This document shows, piece by piece, positions 10,684 to 20,911 of a DNA stretch of 64,000 nt. Source of the stretch: Mycoplasma_H phocimorsus (GTDB lineage Bacteria; Bacillota_I; Bacilli_A; Mycoplasmatales; Metamycoplasmataceae); NCBI RefSeq assembly GCF_030077865.1, contig NZ_JASDDP010000008.1, one strand, 5' to 3'. Position 1 is the stretch's first letter, and each line of letters begins with the position of its first letter. Both the position numbers and the translations under genes were made by a program. The notes below the pieces were generated by a model, which searched no databases, was not told where the DNA came from, and was given only the letters and a program-made list of their open reading frames with translations.

Positions 10684-12372
10684 ATGAAATGAGAAGAAAA
10701 ACACGTTAATCTTTTAAAAGATTATAAGAAAAAAATAGACGATATTGCAGTTAGCGATTTAAATAAAGATCAAAAAGAATTATCTAAAATGATTTTAGAT
10801 AATCTTAAAGACCCTTTACAGCTTCAAAATGTATTTCAATTTTTAATGAATCGTATTAAAATAGGATTCACTTTTGATGTTGCCCCTGAAGTGAATAAAA
10901 AAGAAATTGCATTATTAAAATTTAATAAAAAATTATCATTTAATAATAATGAAAATGGCGCAAAAAATCAACTAATTATTGGTGAAAATTATGATGCGCT
11001 TAAAAATTTATTAGTAGTGCAAAAAGAAAAATACAAAGAGCACGCAATTGCAAATTATGATGTAATATATATCGATCCTCCTTATAATACTGAATCGGCT
11101 TTTTCTGATGGAAATTGTGTAGCTGATGATAAAGAAAAAGTCAATGCCAAAAAATTTATTTATCGCGATAAATTTAGTCGTAACGGTTGACTTAACATGA
11201 TGAACGAAAGACTTCAACTTGCAAGAAAACTTCTTAAAGAAGATGGGGTTATTTTTGTTTCAATAGATGATAGCGAACAAGCTTATTTAAAAGTTTTAAT
11301 GGATGAAATTTTTGGTGAAAAGAATTTTGTGGCAAATTTAACTTGAATTAAAAAAAGAGGCCCAGGCGGGAACACATCTATAAATAATTCAATTGTAAAA
11401 AATACTGAATTTATTCTTGTATATGCAAAAAACTTAGAAATTAAAAATTTTAACTATTTAACTCATGATCAAGAAACGCTAAAAAAATTAGGATATGTTA
11501 ATAAAGACAAATATTTTGATGAAAGAGGCCCATATAAATTAACTCTATTATTTCGTCCTAGTTCAAATGGTAGCTTTCAATATACTAAAACACTTGATTA
11601 TCCAATAATAGCTCCAGATGGCAGTGAATTTTATTTACATGTTAATAAAATAAAACCACAATCTGGATGTTATACTTGAGGTTATGAAACTTATCAAGAA
11701 GGAAACCGGCAAGGATTTATTGAATGTCACAAAAATAATGATGGAGATTGAGTAGCATATAGAAAACAATATGCGAATGTTAAATTTGACCCTAAATCTA
11801 GAACTATTATTAAAATTGCTGCAGGTCAAGAATATCAAAATTTTATTGATGACTTTTACTCTTCAAATGGTGGCGAAGACATTAAGAACATTTTTAATGA
11901 TAAAAATAAATTTGATTTTCCTAAACCAATGCAATTAATAAAATATTTAATTAATATGGCAAGTCCTAACAAAAATGCTAAAATTCTTGACTTTTTTGCT
12001 GGCAGTGGAACAACAGGTCACGCTGTTATGGAGCTAAATAAAGAAGATGGTGGAAATCGTAGCTTTACTCTTGTAACTAATAATGAAAATAACATTGCGC
12101 TAAACGTTACTTATGAACGTTTATATAGAATAAATAAAGGCATAGGCACAAACAATGAAAGCTTTAAATGAGCTGAAAAAAATGAACCATATAAACAAAA
12201 CTTAAGCGTTTTTGATATTAAATACTCAAGCATTGATTTATCACAAGATGAAAACCAATTATTAAGTTTAAAAGAAACTCTTAGAGAATCATTAAAAGAA
12301 TTTGGAGTAAATTCTTTTAATGATGAAGACTTACTTTTAAATTTAGAAAGACTATACGCATTAGGGAAATAG
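10684..12372 (+). CDS. mod: Type III restriction-modification, adenine-N6 methyltransferase subunit (Mod)
   Basis: 562 residues with several UGA Trp codons. The catalytic motif DPPYNTE (starting D131) precedes the AdoMet-binding FFAGSGTTG (about 437-445), the beta-class order typical of Mod subunits. Other family marks are IIGENYDALKNL, the KFIYRDKF segment and SIDDSEQAYLKVLMDEIFG. The central region between the motifs is the expected target-recognition domain and sets specificity. The protein methylates adenine in the recognition site and is required, with Res, for cleavage. The frame is open to the TAG at 12370. It lies 36 bases upstream of res in one operon. I see no long homopolymer or tandem repeat suggesting phase variation. 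Confidence 0.93.
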
Positions 12373-12408
12373 CAATAAATTTATAATAAATCCCTAAAGA
12401 GGAGAAAG

Positions 12409-14847
12409 ATGATGAGATTATCTAACCAACAAAAACGAGCAGTTGAAGAACTTATTGATTACTTTAGAGAATCATATAAACACAAACAAAATAAAGAAGA
12501 AAATATTGTTGAATTTAAAGCACCCACCGGATCTGGTAAAACATTTATGATTGCCAACTTTATTGATAAAGCGGCTACCTATAATAAACATAATGGGTTT
12601 AATAAAAAAATTATTTTTGTTGTTATGACTGTTTCAACAGCAGAATTACCAAAACAATTATTTTATAGTTTTGAAAAATATAAAGATTATTTAGAAAATA
12701 AACTCGAACTAGAATTTGAACATAAACAATCTCCTAGTGCATCTAAAGTTAAAGCTAAAGATGCCACTTATGACTTTAAATCTAAAGATAATAAAGTATT
12801 TATTTTTGGCGCATCATCTTTCGGTAAAGGAACAATTTTTAAAGAACAAGGTGTTCTTGATTCATTTATTCATGAAATAAAAGAAAATTATCATATTGTT
12901 TATATTAGAGATGAAGCACATATTGGAACCGCTAAAGTCGAAGCTAAAAATGATAACATTACAGCTCATAAAGCATTTTCTAATATTGCTAACTTTCAAA
13001 TTCTTATGACTGCTACACCAAAAGGCGAATATAAACAAATAACTATTACTGAAAAAGATTTAGAAAATGACAACATTCAACTATTAAAAACTGAAGGACT
13101 CAATAATCAAGGAATAGAAGACATAGAAAAAGATGAAATTTCTGATGTTGACATACTTGAAAAAGCTTGTGAAAAATTTAAAGAAATAAAAAAACATTAT
13201 ATTCAAGATGAAGGATTAATTGAAAGTATTAATCCAGCAATGTTAATTCAAGTTTCTGATAAGTCAGCTAAAAAAGCTAAAGAACATGATGAAGCCATTA
13301 ATAAATATATTAAGATTTTGCAAAAGTATAATTTGACATGAGTTAAATATTTTTCAGACGAAAAAGTATCTTCTAATTTAAGAGGAAAATTCACTTTAAA
13401 AGAAATTTCGAAAAATAATAGTGATATTGATGTCATCATTTTTAAAGTGGGTCCAGCAACAGGATGAAATATACCTCGTGCATGTATGTTGGTACAAATA
13501 CGAGATATTTCATCAGATAGTTTAAACATTCAAACTCTTGGAAGAATTAAAAGAAATCCTAACCCATATTTTAATTTTAAAAAAGATTCATGAGCACTTA
13601 AATACTGAGTTTATTCTAATTATGACAACATGAAAAATTCTGATATTAAGCAAGAAAGATATAAACTAAATAATAAATTAGAAAAAGATAAATTTTATTG
13701 CGGAATAATTAATGATGGAAAAGGAATTATTGACGAAAAAGAAGTTTCTGAAAAAATTGTTCAATATATAAAAAATCTAGAAATTAAGTTTAAAGATGAT
13801 TTTGGGTATTTTTTGAAAGAATACAATAAAAATGGATTTATAGCTATTTATGGAAACAAAAAATATAATAATCCAGACGGAAGTTCTAAAAAACAAATTG
13901 AATTTGAAATTAATAATATTATAGAATTAAAAAGACATATTAAAAAATTCTTAGATAATAAAAAGAAAATATTTACTGATCAAGTAATAAAAAATCTTAA
14001 AGAATATTTTAAAGAATACATAAAAAAATACAATGTTAACTATAATTTAAATTTATTTTGATTTGTTATTTGACAAAATTATTTAACTAAAATCATTAAT
14101 AAATTTAATGAAATAAGAAAAGAAATATTAAGAAATAAAGATGTTCCTGAATATAGATTGTCATATGGAAACTTAATGCCAACTGAAGTTATTAATGTAG
14201 TGCAAGGGAGTTCAAATTGAATTCAATTTGATGAAAAAGATCTTCATTATGCTTACACAAAAGTTAATGTTAATACAAAAAACAAAAAAGCAGAACATTA
14301 TTTTGATTCAAAAAATGAAAAGATTTTCGTTGAAGAAATTTTATCTTATTGAAAAAATAATGTCAATAATAAACAAACAGATATTTTTTATGAAACTAAT
14401 TTATATCGCAATCCCGTTAAAAATGGAGTTTATTTTCAATATTACAATGAACAAGAAGACATTGCCACACAATATCCAGATTTTATTTTAACTTATAAAG
14501 ATGACAAGTTGGAACATCAATTAAGTATTGAAATAAAAGGTATTTCTAATAATGATATTAATGAAACAAAAACAGAAAAAATAATTAACTCTTATCGTGA
14601 AGGGTACTATACTAATGAAAAAAGAGACTTATTTCAAGTAATATCATCAATTTTGATTGAAATTGATCAAAAAGAAAAAAATTTATATCTTAAAGGCGGA
14701 GGAAGCAGCAATAAAGACTTTCATAAAATCATTGCAGAAAGAATTAACAATAAAATTAGAATTGATGATATTTATAAGTGAATTGTAGAATTCAAAAAAA
14801 ATAAATTATCAAAAAACATAAACAAAAATATTCAAAAGTGCCAGTAG
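12409..14847 (+). CDS. res: Type III restriction endonuclease subunit (Res)
   Basis: 812 residues. The helicase motor is clear: Walker A APTGSGKT (38-45), DEAH box (168-171), TATPKG (motif III) and QTLGRIKRNP (375-384, motif VI). The C-terminus carries a PD-(D/E)xK nuclease signature: YPDFILTY (D691) followed by EIKG (E708, K710). All key residues are present, so the enzyme looks functional. Res uses ATP to communicate between two inverted recognition sites and cuts DNA near one of them in complex with Mod. The start is ATG 12409 or 12412 after an AGAGGAGAAAG site. Three UGA Trp codons lie close together near residues 395-405. Confidence 0.92.
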
Positions 14848-14858
14848 GTACTTTTTAT
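14834..14858 (+). terminator. Rho-independent terminator overlapping the res stop
   Basis: AAAGTGCC pairs with GGTACTTT (one G-T pair) around an AGTA loop that includes the last codons and the TAG, followed by T residues. Confidence 0.65.
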
Positions 14859-14930
14859 TATTGATTTTAATTTATTTATTAATGTAAATTACAACAAGTT
14901 AACTAAAAATTAAAATAATACAAGCTTTAG

Positions 14931-15355
14931 TTATTTATACCTATATCTTTTAATGCGCTTTTTATAAAAAAATTTTAGCAGTTTAACACTTTCTTTAATT
15001 TTGTTTAGTTTATTAGTAATTTCAATATTATTAGCTTTAATTAATATTACTATTTCTAGTTTATATCGTTTATGCATTTGTAAAATTTCAGTTCAAAATA
15101 TTAAGTTTTTTTATTTTATTTTAATTCAAGCTTATTAGTCTGACGCTATTTTTCAATTTTGATTTTAAAAGTTTTAAAATTTTTTACTATTTTTTTGCTT
15201 TGTTTAATAATGCCTAAAAGTTTATTTTTAAATTGCTTATTTTTAATCATGTTTTTTATCTGAAATAATTGCTTTTTCTTGTTTATAAACAGTGTATATA
15301 TATTGTTTTAGCAACTTGAATTTAATTTTATAAGTAATGCTTTTAATATAATTTT
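14931..15355 (-). pseudogene. Decayed copy of the coiled-coil gene family
   Basis: This fills the gap between res and the next gene. Read on the minus strand, its last third translates to LLIKANNIEITNKLNKIK... and ends KLLKFFYKKRIKRYRYK, which aligns with the C-termini of the family members at 17852-18424 (LIKTNHTEITDRLDKL) and 43218-43652 (LIKNNHVEITNRLDKI). The N-terminal part (TVYKQEKAIISDKK) matches the CTIYNKEKQ segment of the 43218 copy. In-frame stops break the middle, and the heptad-repeat core is largely lost. Confidence 0.6.
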
Positions 15356-15361
15356 AATAAT

Positions 15362-15386
15362 AAAAAATTAGTGATTAACACTAACT
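15362..15386 (-). terminator. Rho-independent terminator for the licA-like operon
   Basis: On the minus strand TTAGTG-TTAAT-CACTAA is followed by TTTTTTATT, starting just after the stop of the membrane protein at 15391. Confidence 0.7.
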
Positions 15387-15390
15387 TGAA

Positions 15391-15984
15391 TTAAACAGTT
15401 GGAATATATCAATCTTTAATTGAACTCATTTTAATTTTTTCAATAGTACTAATTAATTTAGTTTCATCAATTTCTAATTTATACATTATTACTAAAACAA
15501 TTAAACCTATAAGAGCTAAAATCATTATTGATTCAAATACAATAAATTTTTTTATAATTCTTTTTTTCATGCTTTCTGTTGCTGACATAAATAAAAAAAT
15601 TATAAATATATAAAATGAAAAAAACGGAATAGTCATATAAGCAATAACTGAATATCATCAAGAGTTTGCACCAAATAATGAAGTATAAATACTTAATAAA
15701 TTATTTTGTTTGAAAAAAATATTTTCATTAAACTCTAATTTCAATTGTAATAATCTTTCTTTAATTATAGGAAGAATCATTTCTTCAATGCTACTAATAG
15801 TTTCTTTCATGTTAATAGATGCAAGTATAGTAAGAGCAATTGATGTAACTACTAGTAAAAACGGAACAGCAAAAAATCAAAAAACACATGATTTTAAAAA
15901 GTTTTTTGATGCTTTTATTTTTCCTGTTTTTTCCATATTAGTTTCTTTTTCTTTTTGTATTAATTCTTCTTTGTAATATTTCAT
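15391..15984 (-). CDS. Integral membrane protein of unknown function
   Basis: 197 residues with four UGA Trp codons. It has a basic N-terminus and about three hydrophobic segments: FWFFAVPFLLVVTSIALTI, the long stretch around YMTIPFFSFYIFIIFLFM, and VFESIMILALIGLIVLVI. A short C-terminal tail ends in IPTV. I do not recognise the family. ATG 15984 lies inside the 3' end of the kinase gene, overlapping it by 47 bases in another frame, so it is the last gene of the three-gene operon with the kinase and DUF402 genes. Because of that context it may act with the kinase product at the membrane, but this is inference. Confidence 0.6.
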
Positions 15985-16681
15985 TAGAATATTTATCCAT
16001 GTTTTGAATATACATAGTGTCGTCGAAATATTTAATTGGCTGACTATTTACTCATAAAACAACTAAGTAATTAACTAAAATTTTATTTTGAAGAACATAT
16101 TCATAATTATAGTCACCATATGTATTTAAAAATAATGTTTCTTGTTCGTCACTTAATTTTGATGTTTCAATAAAATATGCCAAATCGAAATGTTTATCAT
16201 TCATAGTTGCATACTCTCAATCTACAAATAAAATTTCATCACCTCTTTTTATCATATTTACAGGTCATAAATCATTATGACATGGAGTATCTTTTTTCAT
16301 ATTGGCTAAAATTTTATTTATTTTTAAATAATATTCATTTAATTTAGGAATATTAATATTTTTAGCAGATAATATTTTTAAATATTCTTTAACTCTGCCC
16401 TTAATATTAAATTTAGGAAATTTTAATTTAGAATTATGAATTTCTTTAAGTTGTTCGGCTATTTTAATGATATTTTCATCATTCATTATGGGGTTTTCAC
16501 CCTCAATAAACTCTCACTCAATAAAATTTTCATCATTTTTCATCAATTTTGGTACAAATTTAAAAATATTTAAAATTGTATAATCAATATTATGATTAAA
16601 GCCATTTTTCTTTTTTTCTTGTGCGAAATTATCATTTGATATATAAGATATATTAGTGAATCCAGGGGTTATTTTTTTCAT
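15938..16681 (-). CDS. LicA-like phosphotransferase (choline/aminoglycoside kinase family)
   Basis: 247 residues. The kinase catalytic motif is HNDLWPVNM (from H135), followed by the metal-binding FVDWEYA and FDLAYF, exactly as in choline kinase/LicA-type enzymes (family motif HNDxxxxN...xDWE). The N-terminal ATP-binding lobe is short: TPGFTNISY replaces the usual G-T-N-xx-Y entry, as in LicA. Bacterial LicA phosphorylates choline for phosphorylcholine decoration, and mycoplasmas can carry choline on glycolipids, but the substrate here is not proven. The start overlaps the end of the DUF402 gene by 29 bases, and the membrane-protein gene starts within its 3' end. Confidence 0.8.
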
Positions 16682-17249
16682 GTTTATCCTTTATTTTTTT
16701 ATTTTGAAATTTCAGTAACAATTTATCTTGCTCGAGAATCGTTTTTAAATTTTCTAGATTGTGATAATCAAACATTTCTAAATCATTATAATAATATCCA
16801 ATAATTTTTTCAATAACTTTATAAAGAGATTTTACAAGTTTATTTGGATATTTATATTTTAATTTGTTTTTAGTAAATTCTTCGCGATCTACAATGCGAA
16901 GAGTATCTTTAGGATAGATTTTAATATCTAAATCATAATCAATATATTTAATAGTATTATCTTCAAAAATATATTTTGAAGCCATATTAAAATAAAAATA
17001 ATTACCATCAGGTCGAATTGTTAGTAAACAATTATAAAGTTCTTTTTTAGGAAAGAACCAAAAACCACAATTATTAAATGATCAAATTTTATTATTAATT
17101 TCAGACACTTTTGCTTTTTTAGGAAACAGAATAATATATTTGCTATTTTCATAAATAACTTTTAAATTATTTCACTGTCGATATAAAGTTCCATCATGCT
17201 TATATGCTTGCACATTAATATATTCATGTAGGAAATTGTTGTCTTTCAT
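16653..17249 (-). CDS. DUF402 domain protein
   Basis: 198 residues. The core carries DUF402 hallmarks: an aromatic WFFPKKELYN segment, GNYFYFNMAS, and the acidic signature YIDYDLDIKIYP before DREEF. Some members of the family are nucleotide-diphosphate phosphatases or FAU-1-like RNA-binding proteins; I cannot choose. ATG 17249 has a strong AAAAGGAGGAAA site. First gene of a three-gene minus-strand operon (DUF402, kinase, membrane protein) with overlapping ends. Confidence 0.75.
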
Positions 17250-17302
17250 TTTCCTCCTTTTCACATGCTAATTTTAATTGCTCATTGATTATTATAACAT
17301 TA

Positions 17303-17308
17303 TATAAT
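17303..17308 (+). promoter_or_regulatory. Candidate -10 box of the small gene at 17330
   Basis: TATAAT in the 80-base divergent region between the DUF402 gene and the small gene, 22 bases before the ATG. The region is nearly all A/T and probably holds promoters for both directions. Confidence 0.35.
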
Positions 17309-17329
17309 TATATTATAAAGGAGGTATGT

Positions 17330-17545
17330 ATGTACCAATATAAAGCAATTTTAAATTCTACAAAAGAGGTAATAGCAAGTGAGCATACCATTGAAGAAAT
17401 AGAAAAGAGAATTGTTCACTTTAAACGTCAACAAAAATACCACGAACACACTAGAGCTAATGAAAAAATTAGTATTTATCATGTAATTAGAAATAATAAA
17501 GAAGGAGCTGAAAGCAGTAAAGAAGTTCTTATTAAAGAAGTCTAA
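17330..17545 (+). CDS. Small conserved-looking protein of unknown function
   Basis: 71 residues starting MYQYKAILNSTKE and rich in Lys, Glu and His. AAAGGAGG at 17317-17324 is well placed for ATG 17330 and too close for the ATG at 17326. No UGA codon. The predicted order is strand (YKAILNS), helix (HTIEEIEKRIVHFKRQQKY), then strand (ISIYHVIRN). No known motif is recognised. A hairpin at 17597-17626 can end its transcript. Confidence 0.65.
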   Translation: MYQYKAILNSTKEVIASEHTIEEIEKRIVHFKRQQKYHEHTRANEKISIYHVIRNNKEGAESSKEVLIKEV

Positions 17546-17596
17546 AAGTTTTTTCTAATTACTAATGGAAGAATAAAAATTTATATAAACTACATT

Positions 17597-17626
17597 CACG
17601 CCATAGTCATTTACTATGGTGTTTTT
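17597..17626 (+). terminator. Terminator-like hairpin
   Basis: CACGCCATAGT (17597-17607) pairs with ACTATGGTG (17613-17621) and runs into TTTTT. It could also be a relic of the hairpin that encodes the end of the IS transposase elsewhere in the window, because the outer bases are similar. Confidence 0.55.
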
Positions 17627-17706
17627 AAATAAAATTTTTAGTTTAAAAAATATATATTTCATAAAATAGTTGCAAAAATAATAACCAAAGTTTTATTTGG
17701 TTACAA

Positions 17707-17730
17707 AATGACATTTTGTCCACATTAAAA
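17707..17730 (+). mobile_element. Relic of an IS right end
   Basis: AATGACATTTTGTCCACATT closely resembles the right terminal repeats at 1802-1828 (GTGACATTTTTTTGTCC) and 45571-45597. No transposase sequence is recognisable upstream. The remaining bases from 17630 to 17850 show nothing else. Confidence 0.45.
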
Positions 17731-17851
17731 CATATTTGTAAGTTTTTTAAATGTTATTAGGAATTAGTCGCCATTAATTCTTATTTTTTTCTTTTTTAAT
17801 ATTTTTGCCTTTTTCTAATCTATTTTAAACAAACTAATAAAAGAGGTAAAT

Positions 17852-18424
17852 ATAAATAATAAAATTAAAATTACGCCGGCGACTAAAAGTGAATGGAGTA
17901 ATATAACTAAAAACTATAAAAAAGGTAGTAAATATATTGTTAATGTTCCTAATTTAGGAAATCTTCTTTGTAATGTTTATAATAATCTTAAAGAAACAAA
18001 AATTGATGGAGAGGTTATGTGAAATAAAAAATTTGATGAATTCCAAAATAAAATTTTTGATTTAATAAATAATAATAACAAAAACACTATTAAAGTTATT
18101 CAAGAAAATGATGAAAAACGCAAAGAAGAATTCAAAGCATATAAAATTGAGGCTGAAAAACAACGCAAAGATGATAAAATTGAACTTCAAAATCAATTTA
18201 CAAACATGTTAAAAGCGTATCGTGAAGAAACTGTCAAAATGTTTGAAAAGGCTGAAAAACAACATAAAGCTGATAAAGAGGAGTGAAATCAAAAATTTAA
18301 TTTACTAACAACTTTAATCAAAACAAATCACACTGAAATTACTGATAGATTAGATAAGCTTGAATGCGATGTTAAAATGTTAAAATCATTCCACAAAAAA
18401 GATATTGAAAAATATGCAAAATAA
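17852..18424 (+). CDS. Coiled-coil family protein whose start codon is ATA
   Basis: 190-codon open frame ending at TAA 18422. The N-terminal half has KIKITPATKSEWSNI and KGSKYIVNVPNLGNLL. The second half is a charged coiled coil with a repeated unit, AEKQRKDDK then AEKQHKADK, and a helix LIKTNHTEITDRLDKL near the end. No ATG, GTG or TTG occurs in frame between the upstream stop at 17816 and the conserved region. The codon placed properly after an AGAGG site is ATA 17852, probably ATG in the ancestor. It could be a start-dead pseudogene or use AUA. It is flanked by an IS right end upstream and an IS left end downstream. A relative lies at 43218-43652 and a decayed one at 14931-15355. Confidence 0.6.
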
Positions 18425-18458
18425 CAATTTAATTAAAAAATAGCAATTCAATTTGTAA

Positions 18459-18507
18459 GTTAATCTAGGAAAAAAATGGCGCTCTTTTATAGAGTGTCTT
18501 TTTTTGT
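18459..18507 (+). mobile_element. Relic of an IS left end containing a terminator hairpin
   Basis: TTAATCTAGGAAAAAAATGG matches the left inverted repeat at 44359 (TTAGACTAGGACAAAAAATGG), and the following hairpin GGCGCTC-TTTTATA-GAGTGTC plus T run is nearly identical to that of the same element. Only the first 50 bases of the IS remain. The hairpin now sits where it can terminate transcription of the coiled-coil gene. Confidence 0.7.
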
Positions 18508-18555
18508 TCTGTTTTGCTGCTTTTATTTAATTGTTTTTTTTATGTATTTAAATTT

Positions 18556-20184
18556 CTACTTATATTTTGTCTTGTTTATATTGAACTTATAACTCATCAT
18601 ATTTAAACCAATAATTGTAAAAAATGAACTTCAAATATATGGTGTATATAAAGAAATATCACAAATTTTTTCATTAAATATATTTGATATTTTTGTTCCA
18701 ATAATCAAATCATTTGATGCAATTATTGAATAAGAAATAGAATAACGAAATGATAGTTCTATTAATATTAGAAAAACTGATAAAAATTCATTTTTAAATT
18801 TTTTAAGTATATATTTATTAAAAATTCAATTATTGGAGCGCATTTGCATTTTTAAATTATTAATAATATTTTTATCAATTGAATCAATTGACTGAATAAT
18901 TTGTTTTGATATTGAAAGCGATTTGTGAAACGAAATTGTAAAAATTAATAGCAAAATAGAATTAATAAATAATGGATTTAATATAAAAAAGATAATTATA
19001 ACAGGCAGTGATCTAAATAAAGTATTTAAAAATCTTAATGTTAAATATAAAGGTTTTTTATTAAGATGTAAGTTAGAAAATCTAATTCAAAACAACGAAA
19101 AACATATTGAAAAAGTGGCACAAAGCAATGAAAAACTAATAGATTGTAGTAACGAATAATATATGTTATCCTCTAATTTATTTCTAATATTAAATACATT
19201 AAAATTAATAACAAACATCTGCTTTAACTTGTTTATTAAATTTTGCGAATAAATTAGTCTGAAATCCAGTTGATAAAGTGTATAAATTGAAAAAATGACT
19301 AATAAAACAAAAATTATTTTTACAATTAAAATTCTAAAATCATAAATTGTTTTATTTTGCTTATATATTTTTGTTTTATTCTCAAATAATAATTTTTTAA
19401 AAATAATATTAATTAATTCTAGCATTAGCAAAAATGCACTAAGAATTAAGGCAGGTATTAAAAATTGATTAAATGTTGTTGTTGATTCTTGAGCGTACTT
19501 AATTAAAAGCGCAATACCGGGCAATCCTGTTAAAGCAATAATTGAGCCCCATCTTAAATTAGATTCAAAAGAATATAAAAACCGTTCAAAATATCTATTT
19601 TTTATAATGGGATAAATTTTTATAAAAAATGATTTAATTTTAGAATTGCCTTGTAAATTGCTATTGTTATATAATTTTAAATCAATTGTATTTAAAATTT
19701 CTAACAAATATTTATGAATTCAAATCCATGAAAAAAAGAACATGATAAAGCATAAAGCTAAGTATGAACTAAATATTGATGAAAATAAATAAATATAAAG
19801 AAGTTCTGGAATAGAATGAATTATTAAAATTAATATTTTAATTGGAGTTTTAATAAATTTATGTTCTAAAAATACTGAAGACATAAATGAAGTTAATATT
19901 GCTAAAATAAACCCTAAGAATGTTCCAATAAGTGTATACTTAATGCTTATTCAAAGAAATGAAATACTAATAGCAAAAAGGCTTGAAGTTTGTTTGATGT
20001 CAGTATATGTACTTAAATTGGTGGGATTAAAAAGTTTAATTATATTATTCTTAAATTGTTTGAATCCATCAATATTTATAGATCAATTTTGAATAAACAA
20101 TAAAGTTAAAAAAATTATTCAAAAAAAATAAATTAAAATTCTTTTTGTTATCTTCTTTTTAAAAAAACTCGATAAATTATTCAA
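18556..20184 (-). CDS. ABC transporter permease, thiamine/TPP-type importer (p69-like)
   Basis: 542 residues with many hydrophobic segments and UGA Trp codons throughout. It has two halves, each with a permease-like core: SIKYTLIGTFLGFILAIL in the first and YYSLLQSISFSLLCATFSI in the second. The second is followed by LRFLNTLFRSLPVIIIFFI, which resembles the coupling-helix region of phosphonate-type (PhnE) permeases. A two-copy fused permease fits the p69 protein of the mycoplasma p37-p29-p69 system. TTG 20184 overlaps the end of the ATPase gene. The three genes form one operon controlled by the upstream TPP riboswitch. Confidence 0.75.
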
Positions 20185-20911
20185 AATAATCTTCCATTTT
20201 TCTTTTTAATTCATTAATGATTTTTGTATTCACTTTTTCTATTATGTTAATTTTGTTATTTTCAAAAAATATAACTTTATCGAATTTATCACTTAATAAA
20301 TGAATATTATGAATAACAATAAATATTGTTTTAAACTTTTTTATATTGAAAAGAATATCAATAATTGATGCTGCAGATTTTAAATCTAAGCTACTTGTAG
20401 GCTCATCTGCTAATATTATTTTATTATTATTTAATAAAATTCTGGCAATATTAACTCTTTGTTTTTGACCGCCGCTAAGTTCGTCAATTCTCGTTAATAT
20501 TTTATCGCTAATATTTAACGATGTTAAAACATCAATAATCTTTTTTTGATTATTTTTTGAAACGATACCTAACATTCTGTTTAAAAATTTTTCATTTAAA
20601 TTGGTTTCTCTATATAAGTTATTAAATACGTTTTCAAATTCTATCAAAGAATTTTCTTGTGTTAAAAACCCAATTATTTTTGATATTTTTTTTCTATTAT
20701 TTTTTAAATTAACATCTAAGCCACATATTTTAACTTGACCGCTTATTGGTTTTATAAATCCACATAGCGTTTTTAAAAATGTTGTTTTACCAATACCTGA
20801 ATTTCCCACAATAGCAATCATTTCTCCTTGTTTAAAAGTATAATTTAATGGTAAAAATAATGATGTTTCGTTATACCCAAATTTTAAATTTATCATTTTA
20901 ATTGTTTCCAT
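20177..20911 (-). CDS. ABC transporter ATP-binding protein (p29-like, PhnC type)
   Basis: 244 residues with no UGA. Visible motifs are Walker A GNSGIGKT (36-43), the Q-loop FLTQENS, the signature LSGGQKQRVNIARIL, Walker B ILADEPTSSLD and the switch histidine in VIHNIHLL. It hydrolyses ATP to drive import through the permease encoded next. The order after Walker A and the long insert before the signature resemble PhnC/ThiZ-type ATPases. ATG 20911 overlaps the 3' end of the lipoprotein gene by 14 bases, and the stop overlaps the permease start, so the three genes are translationally coupled. Confidence 0.9.
   Translation of the reverse strand: METIKMINLKFGYNETSLFLPLNYTFKQGEMIAIVGNSGIGKTTFLKTLCGFIKPISGQVKICGLDVNLKNNRKKISKIIGFLTQENSLIEFENVFNNLYRETNLNEKFLNRMLGIVSKNNQKKIIDVLTSLNISDKILTRIDELSGGQKQRVNIARILLNNNKIILADEPTSSLDLKSAASIIDILFNIKKFKTIFIVIHNIHLLSDKFDKVIFFENNKINIIEKVNTKIINELKRKMEDYFE

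Noticed and set aside
14228..14491. 87-codon frame inside res
   Set aside because: Out of frame with Res, whose sequence continues through UGA Trp codons with nuclease motifs afterwards.
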